Below, piece after piece: positions 25,991-33,352 of a stretch of DNA of 37,043 nucleotides. A model generated the notes under the pieces. It did no database searches and had not been told where the DNA came from. It saw only the letters and a program-made list of their open reading frames with translations. Each line of letters opens with the position of its first letter. Within the stretch, counting starts at the first letter, position 1. The translations under genes and the position numbers were made by a program. The DNA comes from Verticiella alkaliphila (GTDB taxonomy: Bacteria > Pseudomonadota > Gammaproteobacteria > Burkholderiales > Burkholderiaceae_B): NCBI RefSeq assembly GCF_018904615.1, contig NZ_JADCNH010000041.1, positions 1-37,043 on the forward strand. The letters run 5' to 3'.

Positions 25991-26976
25991 CCCCACGAAC
26001 CGACACGAGCACGCCCTCAGGCAAGGCGCCGGCCCCGGCAGACCATGACGAGCGCGACGTTGTTCTGTGCGAGTGCTTCGCGCGCGACGGCCTGCAGCAC
26101 GAAACCCTGATGCTGCCCACGGCCCAGAAGACCGCGCTGATCGCCCGGTTCGCCGACCTGGGCTTCACCCGCGTGGAGGCGACCTCGTACTCCAATCCCA
26201 AGGTCATCCCGCAATTCGCCGATGCGAGCGACGTGCTGCGCACGCTGCCGCGCCGCCCCGGGGTGTACTACAAGGCCACCTGCGCCAACGTGCGCGCCGT
26301 CGAGCGCGCCCTGGCCGATGCGGATGCCGGCTTTGGTGCCAACGAGATCAGCCTGCTGGTGAGCGCCACGGACAGCCACTCCCAGAAGAACCTGGCACGC
26401 ACGCGCGAGCAGCAATGGGCCAACATCGCCGAGATGGTCGCCGCCGCCGATGGGCGCTTTCGCCTGGTCGGCACGATATCCATGGCCTTTGGCTGCCCCT
26501 TCGAGGGCCGGGTCGATCCGGACACCGTGCTGCACGACGTCGAGCGCTTCGCTGCCCTGGGCGTCACCCTGGTGGCGCTGGGCGACACCACCGGCGTGGC
26601 CACGCCGCTGACCACGCGCGCGCTCTTTGCCCGCATGCAGCAGGCCGCGCCCGGCGTGCAGGCCATCGCGCACTTTCACGATACGCGCGGCACCGGCATC
26701 GCGAACTACGTGGCCGCGCTGGAGGCCGGGGTGCGCTACTTCGACTGCGCCTTTGGCGGCGTGGGTGGCCACCCGGTCAAGGTCAAGTATGGCGGGGGCC
26801 ACACGGGCAACGTCACCACCGAGGACTTGGTGGACTTGTTCGAGGCCATGGGCGTGCGCACGGGCATCGACCGGTCTGCCCTGCTCGCCACGGCCGAGGC
26901 CTGCGAGGCCGCCCTGGGGCGGGAACTGCAGGGCCGGGTCACACGCAGCGGGCTCAACCCCCTGTGCCCCGTCTGA
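25987..26976 (+). CDS. HMG-CoA-lyase-like enzyme (DRE-TIM family) lacking the usual catalytic Cys
   Basis: A 329-residue TIM-barrel lyase of the HMGL-like group. It has RDGLQHE near the start of the barrel, VEATSYSNPKVIPQFAD, GTISMAFGCPFEG and the metal site HFHDTRGTGIANYVAALEAG. HMG-CoA lyases have a GLGGCP loop whose Cys is needed for catalysis; here the loop reads GGVGGHPVKVKYGGGHTGN, with His at the Cys position and about four extra residues. It probably cleaves a 3-hydroxyacyl-CoA by retro-aldol chemistry, but on a different substrate or with different acid-base help. A poorly conserved leader of about 28 residues precedes the barrel. It is the last enzyme of the operon, followed 86 bp later by marR. 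Confidence 0.85.
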   Translation: MTPRTDTSTPSGKAPAPADHDERDVVLCECFARDGLQHETLMLPTAQKTALIARFADLGFTRVEATSYSNPKVIPQFADASDVLRTLPRRPGVYYKATCANVRAVERALADADAGFGANEISLLVSATDSHSQKNLARTREQQWANIAEMVAAADGRFRLVGTISMAFGCPFEGRVDPDTVLHDVERFAALGVTLVALGDTTGVATPLTTRALFARMQQAAPGVQAIAHFHDTRGTGIANYVAALEAGVRYFDCAFGGVGGHPVKVKYGGGHTGNVTTEDLVDLFEAMGVRTGIDRSALLATAEACEAALGRELQGRVTRSGLNPLCPV

Positions 26977-27023
26977 CGGCCAGGCGGGCCGGGGCGGGGA
27001 CTGGGGTGGCCCAGGCGCGCCAC

Positions 27024-27047
27024 TATACTGGTGGACATCCTCCACCA
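27024..27047 (+). promoter_or_regulatory. marR promoter -10 box overlapped by a palindromic operator
   Basis: A -10 box TATACT (27024-27029) is followed directly by TGGTGGA-CATCC-TCCACCA (27029-27047), a perfect 7-bp inverted repeat. The left arm and spacer contain GTGGACA, the reverse complement of the TGTCCAC box found twice at the operon promoter. The -35 region is poor. This is most likely the autoregulatory site of the MarR protein that starts at 27063. Confidence 0.65.
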
Positions 27048-27062
27048 TCGTCTGCCCGCCCC

Positions 27063-27677
27063 ATGCGCGAGTCCCGTCCGCCCACGCCCCGGGTCATGAG
27101 CGACCTGCTCTCGACCCGCCTGCACGCCCTGGCCAACCTGTCGGCGGCCACCACCAGCCTGCGTGTGGAGCGCAAGTTCGGCCTGACGCTGCTGGAATGG
27201 CGCTCGCTGGGCCAACTGGGCGGTTTCGCACCGCTGTCGCTCAAGCAGCTCGCGGCCCGCGCGGGTCTGGACAAGAGCTACGCCAGTCGCACGATCTCGG
27301 GCCTGATCGAGCGGGGCCTGGTGGCCAGCGAGCGCAATGGCGCCGATGCCCGGGGCGTGATGCTCAGTCTCACGGACGAGGGCAAGGCGTTGTATGAGGC
27401 GGGCTTCAACGATGCGGTCGCGCGCAACGAGCGCTTGCTGGCGCCTCTGCGCGACGAGCAGCGTCTGCAACTGATCGAGATCCTCGGGCTGCTGGGCGTG
27501 AGTGCCCGGCACGCGCTGGAGGACGAACGCAAAGCGGCAGCGGGCGAAGCCGTGGATGAGCCCACCCTCCCCGCGAAGGCCGGCGCGAGCGCCCGGCAGC
27601 CCGCCGAGGGCAGCGTCGATCTGGTCGAGATGCGCTATCTAGTGGCGCGACTCCAGGAATTGGTCAATCCCGGCTAG
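27063..27677 (+). CDS. MarR-family transcriptional regulator
   Basis: A 204-residue winged-helix regulator. The helix-turn-helix is PLSLKQLAARAGLDKSYASRTISGLIERGLV, and the wing is ASERNGADARGVMLSLTDEGKALYE; dimerisation helices flank it. A C-terminal tail of about 50 residues (PTLPAKAGASARQPAEG and beyond) is longer than in most MarR proteins. MarR repressors leave DNA when they bind an aromatic or acyl-CoA ligand. The start MRESRPP is placed 16 bp after the palindromic operator; a downstream ATG (MSDLLS) is possible. Position after the catabolic genes and a box shared with their promoter make it the probable operon regulator. Confidence 0.9.
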   Translation: MRESRPPTPRVMSDLLSTRLHALANLSAATTSLRVERKFGLTLLEWRSLGQLGGFAPLSLKQLAARAGLDKSYASRTISGLIERGLVASERNGADARGVMLSLTDEGKALYEAGFNDAVARNERLLAPLRDEQRLQLIEILGLLGVSARHALEDERKAAAGEAVDEPTLPAKAGASARQPAEGSVDLVEMRYLVARLQELVNPG

Positions 27678-27791
27678 GCCAGAGGCCGGCCCATCGTCCC
27701 CAACCGCGCGGCAGATCCGCAGCGCGGTGTGGCGGCTGGAATGCCGCTTGCTCGTCGGCAGGCAACGTTCCATGACGCTCACAGGACATCC

Positions 27792-28361
27792 ATGCCCGCT
27801 GCCTCAAGACCCGCACACCGCGTGCTCTCCACCTTGGCCGCCACCCTCACCGTCGGCCTGCTGTTCACCGCCTGCTCACGGGCCGATGCGCCGGAAGCCG
27901 CACCCGCGCCTGCGCAGCCGACCCCCACGGCGCCTGCAGCGGCACCGCCCGTCACGCCCTCGGCAGGCGCCACCGTCGGCGGCGATGGCTCCGACATCCA
28001 GCTCGACCCCCTGAGCGAAGCCGATGTGCGTGATGCCGCCCTTCCCGGCGAACTCGCCTGCAGCTTTGCCACCGACAAGACCGCGCCGCTGCTCCTGGCC
28101 TCAGGCAACGTCGGCGGCGATGACCCGGCGCAGGGCATCGTCAAGGTATCCGGCTATGTCGAACGCATCGGCGCGCCCGGCGGCTTCAATGCGATCACCG
28201 ACGGCGCCACCTTCAACGGCAAAGGCAAGACGATCGAGATCGCCTTGACGGGCGAGGCGACCGGTGGCGGCGAATCGCCGCCGCGGCCGGCCACGCTCAC
28301 CTACCAACGAGCCGATGGGGCGAGCCGCGCCATCGAGGGCATGTGGCAATGCGGGCCCTGA
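27792..28361 (+). CDS. Putative lipoprotein of unknown function
   Basis: A 189-residue protein with a basic N-terminus, a hydrophobic stretch (VLSTLAATLTVGLLFTAC) and Cys where a lipobox would end (LLFTAC, with Phe at -3, so a slightly unusual lipobox). A Pro/Ala-rich linker of about 40 residues follows, then a compact domain with ELACSFATDKTAPLLLASGNV and, at the end, IEGMWQCGP. Two cysteines in the domain could form a disulfide. AGGA lies six bases before the ATG. An envelope location is inferred; no named family is recognised. It converges on the DUF4241-like gene. Confidence 0.75.
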   Translation: MPAASRPAHRVLSTLAATLTVGLLFTACSRADAPEAAPAPAQPTPTAPAAAPPVTPSAGATVGGDGSDIQLDPLSEADVRDAALPGELACSFATDKTAPLLLASGNVGGDDPAQGIVKVSGYVERIGAPGGFNAITDGATFNGKGKTIEIALTGEATGGGESPPRPATLTYQRADGASRAIEGMWQCGP

Positions 28362-28442
28362 GCTTCGCATGACCCCGGCGCAGGCCAGCCGCCATGCGGC
28401 GGTGGCCCGCGCCATGCAACACCGACCGGCGTCGCGGATCCC

Positions 28443-29111
28443 TCAGGTCGAGGACCGAGCCGGCAGCAACGTGTCCAGGTACTTTCGGTCACTCGCCCGG
28501 CCCTGGATGTCGACCAGAATACCGGAGAGCGCGCCCGCGGCATCATGCAACCAGGCTGCGGCAAAGCCCCCATCGTTGCCCGTGCTGACGACGAACATGG
28601 GCAGCCCGGCAGGCGGGACCGACACCCAACGCGCATAGTGCGGGAACGCCTGAATGTAGGGCTGAATCCATTCGAAGCTGTCTCCCCGACCCGCATCGAG
28701 CTCCAGATCCGTGAGCTCCGTGAAAGCCTGCCCGGTGGCGACATCGCCCACCGCGAAGCACGCTGCGTCCACACCAAAGTCCAGACGATGCCCCACGGCC
28801 ACGGGCACCGCGCCATTCGCTTCGAGCCAGAGCAGTCCGTTCACGTCCGTCTTGTAGGGCGAAGGATCCGAGCCGGATGACAGCACCCACACCGCCAGGC
28901 TGTCGATCGACACCGCCCCTTGCTGCTCCATGTGGGCATCGCTTCCCCACGTCGGGTCACCGACGAAGATCCGCCGGCTCGGCACGGCAAGATCGCCCGC
29001 GCGGCGCCATGTGTAGGGTCGCTCGCACGTCAGGCTCAGCCACTCGCGCGCCGTCGCCGGACCTTGCGCTTTCGCGTCATCCACGCCCAACATTCGCTTC
29101 CACCATGTCAT
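28443..29111 (-). CDS. DUF4241-like protein of unknown function
   Basis: A 222-residue protein opening MTWWKRMLGVDDAKAQG. It contains RIFVGDPTW, VAVGHRLDFGVDAACFAVGD, a stretch LPMFVVSTGNDGGFAAAWLHDAAGALSGILVDI and ends YLDTLLP. The order of a strand marked by G-x-D near the end of a compact sandwich and an AxWLHDAAG segment recalls DUF4241 proteins; the match is by eye and tentative. No signal peptide is visible. It stands alone between a convergent lipoprotein gene and the RlmN-like gene. The start at 29111 is favoured over an in-frame ATG at 29153, which would add 14 residues. Confidence 0.65.
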   Translation of the reverse strand: MTWWKRMLGVDDAKAQGPATAREWLSLTCERPYTWRRAGDLAVPSRRIFVGDPTWGSDAHMEQQGAVSIDSLAVWVLSSGSDPSPYKTDVNGLLWLEANGAVPVAVGHRLDFGVDAACFAVGDVATGQAFTELTDLELDAGRGDSFEWIQPYIQAFPHYARWVSVPPAGLPMFVVSTGNDGGFAAAWLHDAAGALSGILVDIQGRASDRKYLDTLLPARSST

Positions 29112-29205
29112 GCCGCGCCCCCCTGGTAGCATCCGCCGCTGCCAGCACGGCACAGCGATCGTCCTGTCAAAGCCCCGCCCGTGGCGAATCGACTGCTGCG
29201 CGCTG

Positions 29206-30255
29206 CTAGGCAGCTTGCGGCCGCAACGCCCGGCGAACGGTCACCACCCGTTCTACGCCCACCGCGCGAGCACGCAGTTGCCCACAGCCGCCATCCACGT
29301 CCTGACCGGCGCTGTTCCTCACCTTGGTCAGCACGCCTCGGCTGTGCAGATACCGCACGATCTCGCGAATCCGCTCGCCTTCGGGCCGCTGGTAGTCATC
29401 ACCCTCGAGCGCATTGAACGGGATCACATTGAGCACGCCGTACTTGCCCTTGAGCAGGTGCACGAGCGCCTCGAGCTCGTCGTCGCCATCGTTCACGCCC
29501 TTGAGGAGCGTCCACTGATACTGGATCGGGTAACCCATGTCGCGGGCGTACTGCTCGCCCAGCGAGATCAGCTCTTGCGGCGTCATCTTCGGCGCACGTG
29601 GCAGCAGGTGCTCGCGCAGCGCCGCCTTCGTGGTGTGCAGCGACAGCGCCAATGCCGGCTTCACGCGCTGGCGCGGCAAGGCCTCGAACACGCGTCGGTC
29701 ACCCACCGTGGAGAAGACCAGATTCTTGTGGCCGATGCCGCCCTCGGTGCCGAGCAGATCGATGGCCTCGAGCACGTGTTCCAGATTGTGGGCCGGCTCG
29801 CCCATGCCCATGAAGACGACTTTCTTCACCGCCCGCTGCCGGCGCGCCAGCACCACCTGCGCCAGGATCTCCACGCTCGTCACCTGCCGGATCAGACCGC
29901 TCTTGCCCGTCATGCAGAAGCGACAGCCCACCGCACAGCCCACCTGCGTGGACACGCACAGACCGTCGCGCGGCAGCAGCACGCTCTCCACCATCTGGCC
30001 ATCAGCCAGCTCGACGAGCAGGCGTGAGCCGTCACTGCCCGTGTGCTCCGATTGGACACGGGCCAACGCGTCGAGCTCCGCCGTCAGCGCAGGCAGCGCC
30101 TCGCGCACGGCCAGTGGCAGAAAGTCGTCCGAGTGCCGTCGCCGGGTCCCGGTGTCCAGGGCCTGCCCAGCCAGCCACATGCGCACGATCCGGCCGGTGT
30201 GGACGGGCCGGGCGCCGAGCGCGGCAAGACGTTGAGTGAGATCGGAGAAACGCAT
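29206..30255 (-). CDS. RlmN/Cfr-family radical SAM RNA methyltransferase
   Basis: A 349-residue radical SAM methyltransferase that would add a methyl to C2 of an adenosine in rRNA or tRNA. The cluster motif is CAVGCRFC (Cys 107, 111, 114). The two cysteines used for the methyl-transfer mechanism in E. coli RlmN are also conserved: Cys 100 in LCVSTQVGC and Cys 324 in GGCGQLR. VVFMGMGEPAHN is the GGEP-like strand, and QYQWTLLKGVND is typical of the family. It is shorter than E. coli RlmN (384 residues) and lacks the usual rlmN neighbours (ndk, ispG), so it may be a paralogue rather than the main A2503 enzyme. It is the only gene of its unit. Confidence 0.85.
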   Translation of the reverse strand: MRFSDLTQRLAALGARPVHTGRIVRMWLAGQALDTGTRRRHSDDFLPLAVREALPALTAELDALARVQSEHTGSDGSRLLVELADGQMVESVLLPRDGLCVSTQVGCAVGCRFCMTGKSGLIRQVTSVEILAQVVLARRQRAVKKVVFMGMGEPAHNLEHVLEAIDLLGTEGGIGHKNLVFSTVGDRRVFEALPRQRVKPALALSLHTTKAALREHLLPRAPKMTPQELISLGEQYARDMGYPIQYQWTLLKGVNDGDDELEALVHLLKGKYGVLNVIPFNALEGDDYQRPEGERIREIVRYLHSRGVLTKVRNSAGQDVDGGCGQLRARAVGVERVVTVRRALRPQAA

Positions 30256-30332
30256 GGGACCGTGATTCTACGCGGGTGGCACGGCAGCGCGGATGCCGGT
30301 AGAGCCCCGGCGCCCGGCAACGCGCCGTTCGA

Positions 30333-30584
30333 TCAGTATGTGTTGATCCAATCCTGCGCGTCCCGGATGAACCACGGCACGTTCAGCTGCTCGCCCTCAC
30401 CGGACTGGATGCTGAGCCGCTGGCCGCTCCCGTCCGCAGGAATCTCAGCCGCGCGCGCGGGGGTCGGCGGACGGTCCCGGTAGTCGGGGCCCGCCGGCCG
30501 GGATGGTGCACCCGCACAAGCAGAGATCGACAGCGCGGCTGCGACGACGAGCGCCACGCGAGGGGCTACGCGAAAGAGGGGCAT
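30333..30584 (-). CDS. Small lipoprotein
   Basis: An 83-residue protein. The start MPLFRVAP gives a basic residue, then a hydrophobic core VALVVAAALSISAC with an ideal lipobox (ISAC). The mature peptide is short and Pro-rich (RPAGPDYRDRPPTPARAAE) and ends with a mixed segment LNVPWFIRDAQDWINTY. It is probably anchored to the membrane by a lipidated Cys. No family is recognised. An in-frame extension to 30695 would run close to the tRNA gene and hide the signal, so it is rejected. It lies downstream of tRNA-Gly on the same strand and could share its transcript. Confidence 0.7.
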   Translation of the reverse strand: MPLFRVAPRVALVVAAALSISACAGAPSRPAGPDYRDRPPTPARAAEIPADGSGQRLSIQSGEGEQLNVPWFIRDAQDWINTY

Positions 30585-30699
30585 GATGATTTCGCCGGTT
30601 TTACCGACCGTCCCCCACCGGAGGATGACGGCATGTCGCGCACGGGGCGACCGGTATTCACGACAGCTTACCGCGATGGGGTCGGCGCGAAGCAAAGAC

Positions 30700-30773
30700 T
30701 GGAGCGGGTGAAGGGAATCGAACCCTCGTATGCAGCTTGGGAAGCTGCCGTTCTACCATTGAACTACACCCGC
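30700..30773 (-). tRNA. tRNA-Gly (anticodon CCC)
   Basis: On the minus strand the sequence opens GCGGGTG and closes CACCCGC-T-CCA, giving a full 7-bp acceptor stem, discriminator T and encoded CCA. The D arm is GTTCAATGGTAGAAC. The anticodon arm is GCAGC-TTCCCAA-GCTGC, so the anticodon is CCC. The T arm contains GAGGGTTCGATTCCCTTC. It is 74 bases with CCA and closely resembles E. coli glyU. It reads GGG codons. A strong promoter lies just upstream (30835-30807). Confidence 0.97.
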
Positions 30774-30778
30774 ATCGG

Positions 30779-30799
30779 CTCCCGGCCTTGCGCCGGGAG
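30779..30799 (-). repeat. 8-bp hairpin in the tRNA-Gly precursor leader
   Basis: CTCCCGGC pairs perfectly with GCCGGGAG around a 5-base loop. It fills nearly all of the leader between the predicted transcription start (about 30800) and the mature tRNA 5' end at 30773, five bases away. A structured leader of this kind would sit next to the RNase P cleavage site. Confidence 0.6.
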
Positions 30800-30806
30800 G
30801 TCGGCC

Positions 30807-30835
30807 ACAATACTGCGCGTCCAGCGCAGTGTCAA
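30807..30835 (-). promoter_or_regulatory. Strong promoter for tRNA-Gly
   Basis: On the minus strand: TTGACA (30835-30830), a 17-bp spacer, then TATTGT (30812-30807). The -35 box is consensus and the spacing ideal. The spacer itself is a near-palindrome, CTGCGC-TGGAC-GCGCAG. This is the best sigma-70 match in the window. Confidence 0.8.
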
Positions 30836-30852
30836 GCGGCGCCGGGCCTCGG

Positions 30853-32163
30853 TCAGAACCAGGTGAGGCCCACAGCGATCATCACGCCCGACACGAAGAG
30901 CTGGATCAGGCAAAAGCCCATGATGTCCTTTGCCTTCAAGCCGGCAATGGCCAGCACGGGCAGCGCCCAGAAGGGTTGCAGCATGTTCGTCCAGGCATCG
31001 CCCCAGGCCACGCCCATCACTGCGCGCGCGACATCGGTGTTGAGAGCCTCCGCGGCCGCAATGACGATCGGGCCTTGCACCGCCCACTGCCCGCCTCCCG
31101 ACGGAATGAACATGTTCACCACGCCCGCGCTCAGGAACGTCCAGAACGGCAGCGTCTCGGCCGAGGCGATCGACACGATGGCATTGGAGAACGACGCCAC
31201 GAGCCCCGAGCTCGTCATGATGGCGGCGATGCCTGCGTAGAACGGGAACTGAATGACGATACCCGCCGCGCCGCGGATGCCCTCGTTCAGGCTGTCCAGG
31301 AAGCGGCGCGGGCTGCCGTGCAGCAGGATCGCCAGGAACAGAAAAGAGAAGTTGATGATGTTCAGGTTGAGCGCCCCACCCTGGACGACGTAGTAATCGA
31401 ACATGTAGGCCAGACCGGCAGCGCCGAGCAGCCAGCCGATGAGCTTGGCATCTTCGAGGCGATCTGCGGGCCGGGTGGCGTCGATCTTCGTGGGCTCCGC
31501 CTCCGTCAGCTTCGCCCGGTCAACGTAAATGCTGTCCTTCTCATCCGGCAGCATCAGGCGATTCACGAGCGGCACCACGACGAAGAGCGCGGCCACCAGC
31601 AGCAGATTGAAGGTGGAGAAGATGGTGTCGGCCGTGGATACGAGACCAATCTGCGCCTGAGCGAAATGGCCCTCGGTGGCAATCGCCAGGGGCACGGAGC
31701 CCGCCAGCCCCCCGTGCCACACGAGAAAGCCCGAATAGGCGCTCGCCACCAGCAGGCGATAGTCCACGCGCACCTGTCTGGCGAGCTCCTTGGCAAACAA
31801 GGCGCCAACGACGAGGCCAAAGCCCCAGTTGATCCAGCTCGCCATCAGCGAGACATACGTCACCAGCAGAATGGCGCCACCCGCCGAGCTGACCAGCCCG
31901 GCAAGGCGCCGCAACAGGGCTTTGACAGGCGGCGTGCTGGCGAGCATGTAGCCGGTGAGCAGCACCATCACCATCTGTAGCGTGAAGACCATCAGGCCCC
32001 AGAATCCTCCACCCCAGGCGCGCAGCACCTCCACAGGCGCCTGCCCTTCGATCAGCATGGCCGCCGCCGCTGCGATGAAGGTCAGCAGGGCGACGAAGAT
32101 ATAAGGGTCGGGCAGGTATCGCTCGACGAGCTTGACCGACTGTCGGGTGACGAACTTGAACAT
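30853..32163 (-). CDS. atoE: Short-chain fatty acid transporter, AtoE family
   Basis: A 436-residue polytopic inner-membrane protein with about twelve hydrophobic segments, for example IFVALLTFIAAAAAMLI and FSFLFLAILLHG. Family landmarks are GFWGLMVFTLQMVMVLLTGYMLA, SWINWGFGLVVGALFAKELA, NMFIPSGGGQWAVQGPIV and GVAWGDAWTNMLQPFWALP, matching AtoE, which brings short-chain fatty acids such as acetoacetate or butyrate into the cell. AGGAG lies about nine bases before the ATG. It stands alone, divergent from thiS. A 13-base inverted repeat with a TACAAT box lies upstream (see 32221-32341). Confidence 0.9.
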   Translation of the reverse strand: MFKFVTRQSVKLVERYLPDPYIFVALLTFIAAAAAMLIEGQAPVEVLRAWGGGFWGLMVFTLQMVMVLLTGYMLASTPPVKALLRRLAGLVSSAGGAILLVTYVSLMASWINWGFGLVVGALFAKELARQVRVDYRLLVASAYSGFLVWHGGLAGSVPLAIATEGHFAQAQIGLVSTADTIFSTFNLLLVAALFVVVPLVNRLMLPDEKDSIYVDRAKLTEAEPTKIDATRPADRLEDAKLIGWLLGAAGLAYMFDYYVVQGGALNLNIINFSFLFLAILLHGSPRRFLDSLNEGIRGAAGIVIQFPFYAGIAAIMTSSGLVASFSNAIVSIASAETLPFWTFLSAGVVNMFIPSGGGQWAVQGPIVIAAAEALNTDVARAVMGVAWGDAWTNMLQPFWALPVLAIAGLKAKDIMGFCLIQLFVSGVMIAVGLTWF

Positions 32164-32220
32164 CCGGGGGATCTCCTCTTTGATGGACGGCGGCTTGTGC
32201 GGATCACGCAGGGAGCCGGC

Positions 32221-32341
32221 GCGCGAATTGTAGAGCCGCGCGTGTAAGCAAGAGTTGCGCCCAGGGCAAGTCAGGCGATCTAGTCCGTTTCCAGGCGTGC
32301 CAGACGCCCGAGTTGGCCGGTGGCGAGGCTACAATTCGCGC
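32221..32341. promoter_or_regulatory. Perfect 13-base inverted repeat with TACAAT boxes between atoE and thiS
   Basis: GCGCGAATTGTAG (32221-32233) and its exact reverse complement CTACAATTCGCGC (32329-32341) flank the divergent intergenic region, 95 bp apart. Each arm contains TACAAT, reading toward atoE on the minus strand and toward thiS on the plus strand, so each looks like a -10 box. No good -35 box is found at either. On the thiS side the box ends 7 bases before the ATG, which would give a leaderless or near-leaderless transcript. Confidence 0.5.
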
Positions 32342-32342
32342 T

Positions 32343-32543
32343 ATGGAAATCCAGATCAATGGCGCCGCGCGGACGGTGCCCGACAACTGCACCGTAGCGC
32401 AGCTGATCGACACGCTCGGCTATGCCGGCAAGCGCGTCGCGATCGAGCGCAACGGCGACATCGTGCCGCGCAGCGCACACGCGGAGACGGTCCTCACGGC
32501 GGCCGACCAGATCGAGATCGTCGTCGCTGTGGGAGGGGGCTGA
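32343..32543 (+). CDS. thiS: Sulfur carrier protein ThiS
   Basis: A 66-residue beta-grasp protein, [12 protein letters not shown] to IVVAVGGG. The C-terminal Gly-Gly is the residue pair that is adenylated and then thiocarboxylated to donate sulfur to the thiazole of thiamine. [27 protein letters not shown] is typical of the family. No ribosome-binding site is present upstream, and a TACAAT box ends 7 bases before the ATG, suggesting leaderless translation. It is followed by trmB after one base; the usual partner thiG (thiazole synthase) is not between them and not elsewhere in the window. Confidence 0.9.
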   Translation: MEIQINGAARTVPDNCTVAQLIDTLGYAGKRVAIERNGDIVPRSAHAETVLTAADQIEIVVAVGGG

Positions 32544-32544
32544 C

Positions 32545-33297
32545 ATGCGCCTTGCCGACCTGCTCAAACGCACCAAGCCCGAGGGCGAGGCCACCGAGAC
32601 TGAGACCGATGCCGGGGCGCCGCGCGGGCTGGCCTCGCATATCCGCAGCTTCGTGCGACGCCGCGGCCACATCACCGACGCGCAACTCAACGCGCTGGAA
32701 ACCTTGCTGCCCAAGGTGCTGCTGCCCTACGCGCCGCAAGTGACGGACTTTTCCCAGGGCTTCGGTCGAGAGGCGCCCCTGGTGCTGGAGATCGGCTTCG
32801 GGATGGGCGAGACCACGGCCAAGATCGCCTCGGATCGGCCGCACGACAACTTCCTGGGTGTGGAAGTGTTCCAGGCGGGCGCGGGTGCGCTGGCCAAGCG
32901 CATCGACACGCTGGGACTCACCAACGTACGCATCATCCAGCACGATGCGGTCGAAGTGGTGCGGGACATGATTGCGCCGGACTCGCTCGCGGGGGTGCAT
33001 GTGTACTTCCCCGACCCCTGGCCCAAGAAGCGTCACCACAAGCGCCGTCTCATCCAACCCGCGTTCGTCTCGCTGCTGGCCTCACGCATCGCGCCCGGCG
33101 GCTATCTGCACTGCGCCACGGATTGGGAGCACTACGCCGACCAGATGCTGGAAGTCCTGAGCGGTGAGCCCCTGCTCGAGAACACGGCCGGCACCGGCTT
33201 TGCCGAACGGCCCGGCTGGCGTCCGCAGACCAAGTTCGAGACGCGCGGTCTGCGCCTGGGGCATGGCGTGTGGGACGTGCTGTTCCGCCGACGCTGA
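32545..33297 (+). CDS. trmB: tRNA (guanine-N7-)-methyltransferase
   Basis: A 250-residue SAM enzyme that methylates G46 in the variable loop of tRNAs. [17 protein letters not shown] is the SAM loop. [21 protein letters not shown] is the highly conserved TrmB motif with the catalytic Asp and the tRNA-contacting basic residues. [19 protein letters not shown] ends the protein as in the family (TKFExRGxxxGH). An N-terminal acidic stretch of about 15 residues ([12 protein letters not shown]) is an extra. It starts one base after the thiS stop and ends before a strong hairpin shared with the convergent pyrC. Confidence 0.96.
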   Translation: MRLADLLKRTKPEGEATETETDAGAPRGLASHIRSFVRRRGHITDAQLNALETLLPKVLLPYAPQVTDFSQGFGREAPLVLEIGFGMGETTAKIASDRPHDNFLGVEVFQAGAGALAKRIDTLGLTNVRIIQHDAVEVVRDMIAPDSLAGVHVYFPDPWPKKRHHKRRLIQPAFVSLLASRIAPGGYLHCATDWEHYADQMLEVLSGEPLLENTAGTGFAERPGWRPQTKFETRGLRLGHGVWDVLFRRR

Positions 33298-33352
33298 GGT
33301 TGACGGGCCGCGACCGCTGCCGTCAGGTGGCGCGGCCAGCGTCTCCTCCAGA

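Noticed and set aside
32164-32342. Possible TPP riboswitch before thiS
   Set aside because: The conserved CUGAGA and GACC elements of the THI box are not seen in the plus strand, and the predicted transcript would have almost no leader.
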